From Bettongia penicillata ogilbyi (lineage: Eukaryota > Chordata > Mammalia > Diprotodontia > Potoroidae): a DNA stretch of 64,000 nucleotides. Below, one piece after another: positions 10,137 through 20,545 of this stretch. Position 1 is the stretch's first letter. Each line of letters starts with the position of its first letter. The DNA lies in contig JAJHZJ010000270.1 in the NCBI GenBank assembly GCA_023548195.1, forward strand, positions 434,001-498,000, given 5' to 3'. Position numbers and translations under genes: made by a program. The notes below the pieces were generated by a model. The model made no database searches. It saw nothing but the letters and a program-made list of their open reading frames with translations, and had not been told where the DNA came from.

Positions 10137-10335
10137 CAAGTTGCGACTTAGCAATGCTTAACCTTGACTGGACAAACTCTAGAGAGGAGGAAATTTGCTA
10201 GCATCTGAGGCAGCCTTGGACAGCTCGAATTGTAACTGGGAGCCTGAGCCTAAATATGCCTCTTGGCCCCTTCTCTCCACAGTTCCCAGTTCAGCCCTCT
10301 GGGGCTAAGCAGTTTTATAAATGCTGACAGGGTTT
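10137..10335 (-). mobile_element. L3/CR1-type LINE 3' fragment, antisense
   Basis: TCTGAGGCAGCCTTGGACAG, CTAAATATGCCTCTTGGCCC and CAGCCCTCTGGGGCTAAGCA appear in reversed L3/CR1 3' UTR order. Confidence 0.65.
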
Positions 10336-10384
10336 TCACCACTGAGTCATCCAGAATGGCACACTTTCGAATGTAGATTTAAAG

Positions 10385-10555
10385 AATTATAGAAAGCTTG
10401 AGCTGGAAAGCTCTTAAGAAGGCATCCGCTCCAAGGTCTCTCTTCGTAGATAAGGACACTGGTCAAGGCCAGGGACATAGAGCTTGTAAGTGGCAAGGCT
10501 GGGACTGGAATTCAGGTCTCTTCACATCGTTGGGTTGAGTGCTTCAGAAGGGTGT
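10385..10555 (-). mobile_element. THER1/MIR-type SINE, antisense
   Basis: It has AGAAAGCTTGAGCTGGAAAG, TAGATAAGGACACTGGTCAA and GGACTGGAATTCAGGTCTCT, the usual reversed order. Confidence 0.65.
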
Positions 10556-10629
10556 TCAACTTGAAGTTGAAGGGTCTTCAGTAGTTTGGGAGCTGGAGTT
10601 CCAAATGCTTCATTGCAGAATTCAATAAA

Positions 10630-10738
10630 TGAGGCCTGAGATGATTAAGTGTCCAAAGTCCCACAGATAGTATCAGAGGTGGGGTTTAAATCCACTTGAT
10701 CTGATTCCAAAGCCAGTCTTCATTCCACTGTGTAACAC
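10630..10738 (-). mobile_element. MIR-type SINE fragment, antisense
   Basis: Contains AAGTCCCACAGATAGTATCA, GGGGTTTAAATCCACTTGAT and a head-like TTCATTCCACTGTGTAACAC. Confidence 0.6.
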
Positions 10739-10915
10739 TGCTCTTTTTTACGATCCGGGAACTGCAAAAGGTAAAACAACTCTCCATTCAAAGACAGAGA
10801 AAGGAGGGCCAAAGTGTGATTTATGGGTTGCAAGGAAGTTCTCTTGCTCAAAAATAAATCCCCCTTTATCCTGACACTGAAATTCAAGAAAGACATCGGT
10901 TTTATTCCTTCTGTT

Positions 10916-11320
10916 GCAGCTGGGTGGTTCAGAGGATAGGGAGGGCTGGGCTGGGAGTCAGGCAGACGTGAGTTCAACTGTGACCTTAGACACTTACTAT
11001 GTGTATAATCCCAGTTACTCGCCTCAGTTTCTTCAACTATAAAATGAGGTTGATAAAAACATCTACCTCCCAGGATTGTTGTGAGAATCAAATAAGTACA
11101 ACTCTGATCTCAGATATTTACTAGCTCTGTGACCATGGGCAGGTAACTTAACCCCATTTACCTCAATTTCCTCATATGTAAAATGAGCTGGAGAGGAAAA
11201 TGGCAAACCACTCTAGTATCTTTGCCAAGAAAATCCCAAATGGGGTCATGAAAAATGGGACTCAACAACCACTAAAGCCTAGCACATGGCAGGCCCTTCT
11301 TCTACCTCTCTTCCTTTCTC
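10916..11320 (+). mobile_element. MAR1-type SINE, split by a SINE1 fragment
   Basis: The body 10,916-11,095 (CAGCTGGGTGGTTCAGAGGA to TTGTGAGAATCAAATAAG) resumes at 11,273 with GCCTAGCACATGGCAGGCCC. Bases 11,096-11,272 are a separate SINE1-type fragment. Confidence 0.75.
11096..11272 (+). mobile_element. SINE1-type SINE, 5'-truncated, nested in MAR1
   Basis: Starts within the body (TCTGATCTCAGATATTTACT), then GCTGGAGAGGAAAATGGCAA, ATCTTTGCCAAGAAAATCCC and GGGACTCAACAACC. It lies in the 3' part of the MAR1 element. Confidence 0.8.
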
Positions 11321-11574
11321 TGCAAGCCTCCCTTTTTAAAAAATGTGAATCAGCGGCATTACATTAAATTGTTATCAAGCACTTTGCATAATTGTGAAAG
11401 ATAGAATCCAATCCCAATTGGGAAGGAGGTGGGCTGAGGAAAAGAGATGGCAGACAGAAGGGGTGTCGTTGCAGGGGTATCGATGTTCCCTAACCAGAAG
11501 CCTTCAAGTAGAGGTCATGATGACCACTAACGGGAAGGATGTTGTAGGGGGCCTGAGGGTTATGATTCAGCTAG

Positions 11575-11760
11575 ATCACAGTACCACAGAGGTAGAAAGG
11601 ACCTCAGAAGCCATCTAGTACAACTTGTACATGAGCTATAGTATGTGTAGAAGATACTTGGTAAGAGGTCATCATGTAACAGGCAGCTCGCTTCCTCCAG
11701 GGTAGCCCACTCCAGTCTGGTGTTGGTGTGCCCCTTAGCCATTTCAGTCCATCCAATTCA
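11575..11760 (-). mobile_element. L3/CR1-type LINE 3' fragment, antisense
   Basis: Similar to the reversed L3/CR1 3' UTR: GTAGAAAGGACCTCAGAAGC, CATCTAGTACAACTTG, GGTAGCCCACTCCAGTCTGG. Decayed. Confidence 0.5.
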
Positions 11761-12164
11761 ATAAGCCCTTACATAAGTGCCAGTCAGGAGCCCCGAAGTC
11801 TCATCCAGCTCTGAGATCTATTGATTCAATATCGATGATAGTAGAAAGAAAGTAGGAAAAGTAAAGAGAAAATGAAGTAGATGTTATGAGGTGACACAAA
11901 ATTCTGTCCAGATGCTCCTTGGTGACTCTCCCTACCTGGTTGTGTTCAGGATTCTCAAGTATGAACAGCTTGTACACTTGAGTCTGCTTTTCCAAGGAGA
12001 CTGGATAGATTCTACTTCCTCATACAGTCATAGACTTGGAGTAAGAAAGGAGTTTTTTTTTAATTTTTGGTCTCCCTATCTTGCCAGGCTAGAAATGCAG
12101 AAGGCATTCATTGATCTATCCCACTACTGATCAGCAGGAACATTTTGATCTGTTCTAATCATGA
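11761..12164. other. no recognised feature
   Basis: Includes a T-run near 12,050. No repeat family or gene signal that I can support. Confidence 0.35.
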
Positions 12165-12412
12165 TTTGGGCAAGAAGGAACTTTAGAGACCACCTAGTAT
12201 AACTCCCCTATTTCCCAAATGCAGGAACAGAGATAAAGACATTAAGTGACTTAACCAAATAGGGCATTGGACTTGGAGGGAACAAAGTCTGAGTTCAAAT
12301 GCTATAAAGATAAAATGAGATGATATTTGCAAAGTGCTTTGTAAATCTTAAAGCACTATATAAATGCTTGCTATAATTAATGTCGTCAGAGGTACAATTT
12401 GAACCTGGGTCA
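12165..12412 (-). mobile_element. THER1/MIR-type SINE, antisense, split by MAR1
   Basis: The left part runs AAGGAACTTTAGAGACCACC, CTAGTATAACTCCCC, GACTTAACCAAAT. It resumes after the insert with GTCAGAGGTACAATTTGAAC. Confidence 0.65.
12262..12385 (+). mobile_element. MAR1-type SINE fragment, nested
   Basis: A shortened copy: head GGGCATTGGACTTGGAGGGA, then directly AAAATGAGATGATATTTGCA and CACTATATAAATGCTTGC. The middle is deleted. It interrupts the antisense THER1. Confidence 0.7.
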
Positions 12413-12597
12413 TAGATTTAGAAGTAGGCAGGACCTTAGAGATCATCTAGTCCAATTCTTTTATTTTTACAGATGAGGAAATTGAGGCACAGAGAAGTTA
12501 GATGATGTGCCCAAGTTCACACAATCAGTAAGTGATAGAGTCAGGCTGTGAACCCATTTCCCCTGATTCCCAACACTGTGCTATTCTGGCTTCCTCC
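12413..12597 (-). mobile_element. THER1/MIR-type SINE, antisense
   Basis: A good copy: AGGACCTTAGAGATCATCTA, TACAGATGAGGAAATTGAGG, TCACACAATCAGTAAGTGAT and CACTGTGCTATTCTGG. Confidence 0.85.
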
Positions 12598-13084
12598 TGG
12601 GTGGTGATCCAAGCAGCCTCCAAGGCTGTTAGCCTTTCATTCCTCCATCCTCAAGCCAGCAAATGCTGAGGCAGCAGCTGTCATTCATTATAGTTTAAAA
12701 TTTCCGGACACTGGAAACATGTGCAGCCCAGGACAAGGAGCAGGAGAGAAGATAAAAATCTTTCAGGTGGCCCCTGGGACCAAGGCCCACTAACCCTAAG
12801 CAGGGAAAACCTACCAAAACCTTCTCTGGGCTCTGGGTTGTGGGGCAGACAGCTTTTTAAGAGAGGCCCTCTTGAAGCTGGGGGCTTGTCTGCACTTTTA
12901 TAAGCTGCACGTGCTTGCAGAACATAGTAACAAGGTGAAGTGCAGAGATGCCAGGAGACCAGGGTTATGTCAAGCGTTGAGCCAGAGCCAGGCTGGGCTT
13001 TTCTTGGAAATCAGCCTTGCCTGATGGGTGGGATTTTACAGCTGAAGGGACCTCAGGAACCATTTGAAGTTATTTGAATCACAG

Positions 13085-13086
<2 letters not shown>
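12598..13086. other. no recognised feature
   Basis: Non-repetitive, moderately GC-rich. A short L3/THER1-like scrap (GCTGAAGGGACCTCAGGAAC) lies at 13,040-13,060. No convincing exon. Confidence 0.35.

Positions 13087-13154
<68 letters not shown>
13087..13154. repeat. (TC)n microsatellite
   Basis: An uninterrupted TC dinucleotide array of about 34 units, followed by degenerate CT-rich DNA to about 13,220. Confidence 0.95.
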
Positions 13155-13157
<3 letters not shown>

Positions 13158-13614
13158 ATCTGTTGTTCTCTGTATATGTATGTCTGTCTCTCTGTATTAT
13201 CTCTGCCTCTATCTCTGTCTCAGTATCTTGGAATCATGAGACCTCAGCATTAGAAAATACGAGTGCTGCCATTTTTAAAAAATCAATAATATGGACAAAT
13301 TAAACCTACATTGGGCATCTCAGAAAAGGCCTTGCTACAAGCCACCACCCCTTCCCCCAAGACATCCCATTTCTCTTCCCACTCCTACTTACTCTGGGCC
13401 AAACACAAACCAATTAGGAGAGGTTTTTTACAGGATTTAAGATAATAGGGGATGGGGGGGTGTTCTGGGGATGCTGGATAATTGAAATTCACAGACAATC
13501 CTGAAACTTATCCTAGTAGATAGGCTGGAAACCAGGCAGTGGGAGTCAGGTTAAGAATCTGGGGGTGTTTAGTGGCGTTAAGAAAAGCTCCAGTGGAATA
13601 GAATCGTATTTTTT
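13155..13614. other. no recognised feature
   Basis: CT-rich spill-over, then ordinary sequence. Nothing supportable. Confidence 0.35.
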
Positions 13615-13808
13615 TTTTTAGCTGAAGGATTGTGGGAGGTCTTCTTGTCCAATCTTCACATTTTGTTGATAACCATTTTGTTGTAACCGAGTCTGGGAGA
13701 GGTGAAATAATTAGTCCAGACACACAGGGAGGAAGGAGCAGTGCTAGGATCTGAACTCAGGTCCTCTGCCTCAGGTTCAACGCTTCTTCTCCACCCTACC
13801 ATATTGTC
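13615..13808 (-). mobile_element. THER1/MIR-type SINE, antisense
   Basis: It contains GAAGGATTGTGGGAGGTCTT, GTCCAGACACACAGGGAGGA, GGATCTGAACTCAGGTCCTC and a head-like CCACCCTACCATATTG. Confidence 0.65.
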
Positions 13809-13865
13809 TATGTCTTTGAGCATCTAAAGGGCTCTCCTGTGATGAAGAATTATACTTGAACTGCT

Positions 13866-14098
13866 TGGCCCCAGGGGACAGGATTAGGAGCAGTGGATGG
13901 AAGCAGCTTTTGCTTTTAATGTGAAGGAGAGTTTCTTTACGATTAGAGCTGTCCAAAATTGAAATGGACTGCCTTGAAGGGGAGTGAGTCTTCCATCAGA
14001 AGCTGAGGTACTCCTTGTTGAGGATGTCATCGAGTGGACTCCTGTATCAAGTCAAAGTTGGGTTAGATGTCATCTTATGTCTTTTTCAGCTTGGGAAA
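13866..14098 (+). mobile_element. L3/CR1-type LINE 3' end, sense
   Basis: Sense order is clear: GGCCCCAGGGGACAGGATTA, GGAGCAGTGGATGGAAGC, ATTAGAGCTGTCCAAAATTG, AAATGGACTGCCTTGAAGG, GGGTTAGATGTCATCTTATG. Confidence 0.75.
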
Positions 14099-14784
14099 GC
14101 ACTGCCTCTTTCTGGCCTCAGTTTCCTTGTCTTTAAAATGAGGAGGTTATTTTACTCAGTGAAGAAACAACACCTATGACTTCTTGTTGGTCAACAGATG
14201 TCCCAGCCCCCATTTCAAGGGACTCACATTTGTCATTGAGCTGGGCACCAAATCTTCTAACTAGGGTTCCAATGTGGGAAAGTAGAAATCATTTTCAGTG
14301 ACCAAGGACCCACCCCTGAAGAGGTCACCAGAAAAGATAGCATCATGTGAAGCTGTATTTTAGTACATTCAAAAATTAACATTTGAACTGTTGTGTAAAT
14401 CTGGGCATTCTGAATATTCAAATGTGTTTAGAGGGAGAGAAATAAACAACATAGCCCTTTATCAGGTCAGCAAACAAGAGGAAATGCAAATTTCATCCTG
14501 GAGAATAAAAATCTATGTGAAATTAATATAAAAAATGAGGAAGTCATACTAAATAATCTCTAAGGGCCTCTCCAATGTTGACATTTTATGATTCTATGGT
14601 TTTCATTTTGGTTTTATCTTCTAGAATGTAATTATTGTATTTGATGTGGAACTATTATGAGATGCAGGCAGATACAAGAAAAACCCCATCCTTTCCTTTT
14701 TGTTAACTGGAATGACTTGTTATGGTCATCTTTAGTGAAATATGGAAGGCAATAAGAAAATAATAATATCTCATTTAAATGATA
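14099..14784. other. mostly unassigned, with two THER1 scraps
   Basis: A THER1 core scrap sits at 14,112-14,155 (GGCCTCAGTTTCCTTGTCTT) and a THER1-like tail at 14,540-14,600 (AAGGGCCTCTCCAATGTTGA, ATGATTCTATGG). The rest has no recognisable feature. Confidence 0.4.
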
Positions 14785-14984
14785 CTTCTTTTTTACATTT
14801 AATCTTTATTTTATTTTTCTCAGTTAATGTAAACAAATATTTTAAGACTCATTTTTTAAAATTTTGAATTCCAAATTCTCTTCCTCTTTTCCCATCCTCC
14901 CCTACCTTGAGAAGACAAGCAATTTGATAGATTATACATGTACAGTCATGCAAAACATTTCCATATTAGCCATTACATAAACTT
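14785..14984 (-). mobile_element. L1 3' end, antisense
   Basis: It reads TTTTGAATTCCAAATTCTCT, TCCTCCCCTACCTTGAGAAG, ATACATGTACAGTCATGCAA and CATTTCCATATTAGCCATTA, the familiar reversed 3' UTR of marsupial L1. Confidence 0.75.
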
Positions 14985-15170
14985 CTAAGGTTTACAAAGC
15001 TCTCTTTGTACATGATCTCATTCGATCCCACTTTTACAGATGAGGTAACAAAGGCTCAGAGAGTTTACATGACTTCCCCAGGATCACCCAGCTAGTATAT
15101 CTGGAGCAAAGTTCAAACTACTCTTCCTTATTCCAGAGTTTGGTAGTCTGTTCTCTATGCCATTCCAACC
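14985..15170 (-). mobile_element. MAR1-type SINE, antisense
   Basis: AAGGTTTACAAAGCTCTCTT, GATCTCATTCGATCCC, TTTTACAGATGAGGTAACAA and TCACCCAGCTAGTATATC. The head is decayed. Confidence 0.75.
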
Positions 15171-15177
15171 AGGTCAA

Positions 15178-15415
15178 TGACTCATACCTGTTGTATGCCA
15201 TGTATTGTGCTAAAGCAGCCCTTGCCCTCAAGGACCCTACTGGGGAAAGAAAACACATAGAAAGGGAACACAATAACGGGGGTGATGTGAAGATACTTAT
15301 ATGGTAGAGAAAGTCCTGTGAAGATGAGGCAGCAATGGAGACAGCTTCTCTCCATGACTCTATCTTTTGAATCGTAAACCCCAAAGCAAATGAAAAGATA
15401 TGGAAAGCAATGCAT
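15178..15415 (+). repeat. old TTTATTAAG repeat
   Basis: GTATGCCATGTATTGTGCTA and GCCCTTGCCCTCAAGGACCC start it. The body with GTGATGTGAAGATACTTATA is decayed. Confidence 0.5.
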
Positions 15416-15717
15416 TCCAAGGCTTAAGGGTTAGAGAGGGGGATGGTTCACAGAGTTAGGGTCAGCGCATTTGAGACGAGGCCAGTTAAAGTTACTGCCC
15501 TGGAGAGGCTCGAGGTTCCTATGGGAAATGAAGGCATTACTGAAATCTTGAGGGCAGGGAAGGTTTCCTTTTAATCCCCAACAGAGCATAATGACTGTTG
15601 GTTGATAGATTAGCTATCTTATTTTAAGGGATTCTCTCTTTGAGAAGTCTTAACCCAATGACTGCCATTAAGACTAAGCTGGGGTATTCTGTACTCCTAG
15701 GAAAAGAAGAAGCATAG
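15416..15717. other. no recognised feature
   Basis: It may be the worn 3' part of the old repeat before it, but I cannot show that. Confidence 0.3.
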
Positions 15718-16002
15718 AAGACAGCTGGCTGGCATGGTAGATAAAGCACTGGACCTAGACTTCGGAAGACTTGAGTTCAAATCTTGCCTCAGGCATTCAC
15801 AAACTTTGGGATGCTGAGCAAGACACTTACTCTCTGTCTTAGTTTCCTCATTTGTAAAATGGCAGCAATAATAGCACTTACCTCCCATAGTTGGATATTT
15901 GACAATAATATTGATAAAATGAATTAATAAGAATGAATTAAATATATTCATAAAGTACTTTGAAAACCTTAAAATATTATATAAATGTTAGCTATTATTC
16001 AT
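15718..16002 (+). mobile_element. MAR1-type SINE, complete
   Basis: CAGCTGGCTGGCATGGTAGA, GAGTTCAAATCTTGCCTCAG, TTAGTTTCCTCATTTGTAAA, and a 3' end ATTATATAAATGTTAGCTAT. A short AT-rich insertion lies at 15,905-15,945. Confidence 0.9.
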
Positions 16003-16125
16003 TGTAGAATTGGAAGATGCCTTAGCCTTTTTCTGCCCCAGAGACCATCTTGTCCACCATCACTCCCCCCACCCCCATTTTACACATGGGAAAAGCACAG
16101 GGAGACTTGCCCAAGGGCATTGCTG
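16003..16125 (-). mobile_element. THER1/MIR-type SINE, antisense, cut by a sense copy
   Basis: AGAATTGGAAGATGCCTTAG, CATTTTACACATGGGAAAAG and GACTTGCCCAAGGGCATTGC. It stops where the next SINE starts. Confidence 0.6.
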
Positions 16126-16310
16126 TACAATGGAGAGAGGACTAGATGTAGCTTCAAAGATAAAGAGTTCAAATCCTGACTCTGGCATTTAATTACCTGG
16201 GTGACCTTGGCAAAATGACTTCACCTTTCTGTTCCTTATCTATCAAATAAGTGAGTGTGGCTAGAATTCACCTCCAAGGTTCCTTCTAGATCTAAAATTA
16301 TGGCTTAAAA
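16126..16310 (+). mobile_element. THER1/MIR-type SINE
   Basis: GAGAGAGGACTAGATGTAGC, GTTCAAATCCTGACTCTGGC, GGGTGACCTTGGCAAAATGA and tail CCTTCTAGATCTAAAATTAT. Confidence 0.75.
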
Positions 16311-16319
16311 AACCCATTT

Positions 16320-16540
16320 TAACTAATATCCATTGAATACTTTAAAGTTTTCAAATTCCTTTATGTAAATGATATCACTTGATCCTCACAAAAGATTAGG
16401 AGGTAGTACAGGTATTATTATGCCTATTTTAAGATAAGGAAACTAAAGCTATTAATTAATATGCCCAAGGTCACACAGCTCATCAGTATCAGAGGCTTGG
16501 TTTGAACACAAGACTTTCAATCCTCCATCACACTGCTTAT
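16320..16540 (-). mobile_element. MAR1/MIR-type SINE, antisense
   Basis: CTTTAAAGTTTTCAAATTCC, GATATCACTTGATCCTCACA, AAGGTCACACAGCTCATCAG and a head CCTCCATCACACTGC. Confidence 0.75.
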
Positions 16541-17114
16541 CTTTGCAGTGGCCTGTCACTGCTTGGCAAAGTGAATGTTATAATGTGCAAGATGGTGGGG
16601 GTCCTTCCTTCACCTGAGATCCATCACGTGGAGATTCACAGAACCACTCTGGCTGACTGCCCTACTTCCCCCTTAACAACCGTTATGAAGGTTGTTGGAA
16701 TCCTCTGGCCATGAAATGAAGTCATAAAGTTCAAGCTGTGGTCTAACCTGTCCCCACAAATAAGAGCTGGGAGATCAGGATTTATTTTCAGGTTCATTAG
16801 GGTTGTTGGTTCCCCTTCTGGGAAGATGACAGCTTGGCTTCCATTAAAGAGTTGCTGCTGTTGAGTATTAGGTAACCTTCCCTTCACCTCTAATCTCCGC
16901 CCTGACTACGAAGGAAACAATTTGCTCATTCTCTGCAATGGCAATTTTTGTTTTTCTTTAGGTTTGGAGAAGACAAACATGTCAAAAGCCAGGTAAAAGC
17001 CTCCAGGACTTGCTTTGCTCATGCCGCCAAACCCTTCAATTACCAACATAAAATATATTCAATCAAAAAGAAATGAGTGATACTGAGATTTGAGTTTTTG
17101 TAAGATGATGAGAA
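16541..17114. other. non-repetitive stretch with a weak micro-exon-like motif
   Basis: No repeat signature. At 16,944-16,961 a pyrimidine tract (TTTTTGTTTTTCTTTAG) precedes a 31-base segment (16,962-16,992) that ends CAG before GTAAAAGC. This resembles splice signals but may be chance, and no gene context supports it. Confidence 0.35.
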
Positions 17115-17515
17115 TGGTAAAGGACCATCACATCATGCCATATGGGCATTAGTTGAAGGAACTGGGAATATTTAGGCTGGAGAACAGAAGAAAAAGGGGA
17201 TGTAGAAAAACTGGCTTTAAGGGCTATCATTGTGGAAATTGGATTAGCCTGCTTCTCCTGTTCTGCTTGGCCTCCAACAACAGAACAAGATGAATAGGGC
17301 AAAGCATCAAAGAGTCAAATTTATGTCTGATGTTGGGGAAAACTTCCTAATACCTAAAGTGTAATAAGGATGTTTCAGGAGACAGTGAATTTACCTTTGC
17401 TAGCTGTCCTTAGTGAAGAACAGGTGACTTTATGATGGGGTTGTTGTGGAAAGAGGTCCTAGTTGAGATATAGGTTGGATCAGATAACCTTTGAGGACCA
17501 GCCCAATGTTGAGGT
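17115..17515 (+). mobile_element. L3/CR1-type LINE 3' end, sense, long copy
   Basis: The longest L3/CR1 tract in the window. It has CATGCCATATGGGCATTAGT, GGAACTGGGAATATTTAGGC, TGGAGAACAGAAGAAAAAGG, GGGCTATCATTG, AACTTCCTAATACCTAAAG and GATATAGGTTGGATCAGATA, followed by GAGGACC. Confidence 0.75.
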
Positions 17516-17519
17516 ATTA

Positions 17520-17895
17520 TTGTTTTTTTACTAGTATTTTCCCCCAATTCCATGTCAAGACAATTTTTAGAATTCATTTTTACAAGATTTTGAGTTCCAA
17601 ATTTTTCTCCCTCCTTTCTTCTGAAAATGGTAGGCAATTTGACATAGGTTGTACATGTGCTATCTTGTAAAACATATTTCTGTATTAGTCAAAGTTGTGA
17701 AAAAAGAAATAGATCAAAATGGGGAAAAAACTATGAAAAAAAATAAAGTCAATGAAAAAATATACTGCAATCTGTATTCCGGGTCCATCAGTTCTTTATC
17801 TGGATGCAGATCACATTTTCTAATGCTGAGGTCTTATGAGTCCAAGATTCTGGACCACATTATTTTGATGTCACTTTGTTGTACACTGTCCCGCT
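17520..17895 (-). mobile_element. L1 3' UTR fragment, antisense
   Basis: AAGATTTTGAGTTCCAAATT, TTTTCTCCCTCCTTTC, ATTTCTGTATTAGTCAAAGT, TGTGAAAAAAGAAATAGATC and GTCCATCAGTTCTTTATCTG are all in antisense L1 3' UTR order. Confidence 0.8.
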
Positions 17896-18511
17896 AGTTA
17901 TTTCATTGATCTGACACTCCTTGTTTCATCACAATGCCCTGAAGTCACATGCTAATGACCACAGTGGATCCAGGATCTCATTGGCGTGGATATGCCCTCC
18001 AAAAATCCAGATGGTGACCCATCCGTGTCTGCTCATTCTGTACAGTTCTCGCCAATGTCCTCTGAAAGGGTTTCAATAATTTATATGGATCATGGAGATG
18101 TGGATCATGTCAACCATTGGTGGATGGTTTCATGAGAGATTATGGCCAAAAAATTTATCAGTAGCTGGCCAACCTTCTGTGGAGAAACCTCTTCCAACAT
18201 TGCTAAACTGACACTTGGATGACAGTTACCAGCTCATCAGTGGAAGCCTTTCCCACAAATAGATAAGCCTTTCCAGCAGATAGGATCTGCTGGAGAACAG
18301 GTTTCATTGGCATCATCCTCAAAAGCCAGGGTTACATTCACAGCATGAAGAGATATCAGAGGATGATTATAGAAAAGGCTATGAACATGAAAACATCAAC
18401 CCCTGTGATGTATAGTATTATGCAAATTACAAGAAAAAATAACACACAGAGGAGATAATGTATGAATTGTGAAGCACTCCCTCCCCAACCTACCCTAATC
18501 CAGCTCCTGCC
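17896..18511. other. unassigned high-complexity segment
   Basis: About 550 bases unlike anything else in the window. It is more balanced in composition than its neighbours, with scattered CpG sites (GGCGTGGATATG, CATCCGTGTCTG, TTCTCGCCAATG). One forward frame is open for about 65 codons from 17,957 to a TGA at 18,138, without recognisable motifs. It could be an old unrecognised repeat or unique DNA. Confidence 0.35.
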
Positions 18512-18762
18512 AGGAGGCAGCTGAGGCACACAGTGAATAGGGATCAGGAAGACCTGAATCCTACTCCATCTTCAGATTCCTACTAGTTTTGTGATCCTGG
18601 GCAAGAAACTTAACCTCAATCTGCCTCAGTTTCCTCATCTGTAAAATGGAGATAATAGCCCCTACCTCATGAAGCTGTTGTAATGATTGAGTTAGATAAT
18701 ATTTATAAAACACTTTTGCAAACTTTAAAACACCATATAAATTGTAGCCATTATTATTTCTG
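18512..18762 (+). mobile_element. MAR1-type SINE
   Basis: AGGCAGCTGAGGCACACAGT, GATCCTGGGCAAGAAACTTA, CTCAGTTTCCTCATCTGTAA, ATAATATTTATAAAACACTT. The terminal CACATAGTAGG motif is missing. Confidence 0.85.
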
Positions 18763-19228
18763 GCCTCCCCAAATTGTTGTCTTAGACTCCATTGCCAAAG
18801 GGACCCAGATACCTTCTGATGAATCTTCTTAAAAGAGAGCAGGAATATTTCAAATGAGTGGTAAGAAGTTCATTTGTTTGTTTTTAGAGGATCTTCAGAT
18901 CCCCCAGTGGGAAAAAATCCTCTTTCCTCTCTCCCAAGGTCATTTGCTCTTTACCTTCTATAACTGTCTCATTGTCCTGAGTATGTGATTATGTGTGATC
19001 CAAAAGGAGAAAGAAAAGAGGGAAACAGGAAGCAGATGGCACCGTAGGAAAGACATCACTAGACAAAGAGTTTAGGCAAAAATCCCAGAGCATTTTGGTA
19101 AATTGTAAACTCCATGTGAGTCAACTGTATGACATGTTAGCCAAAAGAAAAATTAATGCGATCTTAAGCTGCACTTGTAGGAATATATTATCCAGAACAG
19201 GGGAGGTGTTCATCTAGTTACACTCAAC
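18763..19228. other. no recognised feature
   Basis: Mixed sequence; nothing I can support. Confidence 0.35.
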
Positions 19229-19290
19229 CCTGGTCAGCTCTGGCACATAGTAGGTGCATAATATGTGTTTATTGAATTGAATTAGATTAA
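19229..19290 (+). mobile_element. L2/MIR 3' tail
   Basis: CTGGCACATAGTAGGTGCAT, AATATGTGTTTATTGAATTG: the shared L2/MIR end. Confidence 0.6.
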
Positions 19291-19469
19291 ATATCGAGTT
19301 GAGTTGTCAATATGTGGCACCACATATAGATGAGTAGCGTATTGGATGTCCAAAAGAATGAATTATTGTTATTACAAGCTTTCGTTTAAAGGTTTCTTTG
19401 TGATTTTTAGATCCCTACAGTGATGTGGGCAAAGGGTCTGCAAATACCTAAAAAAATGAACCACCTGAC

Positions 19470-19980
19470 ATATGTGTATTAGGCACATATATACCTAACA
19501 TATGTATGTGCATGCATGTATACATGTACAGCAATATATATATGCATTCACATGTGTATTGTGTGCAGGTGACTCTAGCACTGTATATGTATCTATACAT
19601 TTATACAGGTGTGAACACACATGTGCACATATGTAGCAGGTATGCATGTGCTTACATGCATGTGATCATCATAAAACATATGTATATAATACATGCATGT
19701 GTTATGTGTGTAAAATATTTATGTATAGCACATGCCCATATATGAGTATGTATACTGTGAATGTTAATATATGTGTATAATGCACTTGTGTATTGTTGTC
19801 TGTGCACATGTATGTAATCTGTGATATTACATACACATGCCTGTGTATTGTGAATGCATGTTAACACATGTCTATGCATGTATTATTTGTGGCAATGCAT
19901 TAGCATGCATAATACAGTTGCTTGTTATATATAAATTCATGTGTATACATATGTATGCATATTATGTACACTCTTCTACG
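19470..19980. repeat. GTAT/CATG-rich degenerate microsatellite
   Basis: About 500 bases dominated by alternating purine-pyrimidine units such as ATGTATGTGC, ATACATGTAC and CATGCATGTG. No clean unit. Reading frames here on both strands are compositional. Confidence 0.8.
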
Positions 19981-20149
19981 TAGAAACGACAGTTTTCTTT
20001 CACCCTACAGATGGAAGACAAAAGCTAGAAGACTCCCTGCCCCCACATCATTTTCCACTGACCTCTGATATCTGAAGTTCTTCCATTTGTTACTTATCCC
20101 AATATGAATGAGTTTTTCTCCCCACAGGGTCCTGGAAGGAAAGAGAGCA

Positions 20150-20330
20150 GAGGAGAATGAGGAGGATAGTGGGCTCTCACGCAGAGAGTTAGGGCAACGA
20201 AGGCTCTACTTAGACGAAGAGAACCTGGATTTAAATCCTGGATTTTTCACGTACTTCTTGAATGACCTTGGACAGGTCTCTAAACTTCTCAGGGTCTCTG
20301 TTTCCTCATCTGTATAATAATAGGGTGGCT
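20150..20330 (+). mobile_element. THER1/MIR-type SINE
   Basis: ACCTGGATTTAAATCCTGGA, AATGACCTTGGACAGGTCTC and GTCTCTGTTTCCTCATCTGT. The head is poorly preserved. Confidence 0.6.
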
Positions 20331-20374
20331 GAGTAGACAATGGATGACTCATCGTCTTCCTCATTTCTTATTTA

Positions 20375-20545
20375 GCCTTAATCCCTAAACGGGTCTTTAC
20401 TCGGTCAGACTGAGACCTGTTAAAGATCTTAGCTTAAAATGGCTAAAATCTCCCACTGCAGCCTGGGTCATCTCCAACGGTCCTGCCTGATATGTCTCTT
20501 GCCCCGGGCCCAGAAGCTCCAGAGGAGAAAGTGCAGCAAATGCAG
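20375..20545 (+). mobile_element. RTE-related 3' region, partial
   Basis: CTCCCACTGCAGCCTGGGTC, ATCTCCAACGGTCCTGCCTG, then CCAGAGGAGAAAGTGCAGC. It parallels the part of the 22.1-kb RTE-SINE that reads GCCATCTTGACTCTGTCCTG then GGAGGAGAGAGTGAGGC. Confidence 0.45.
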
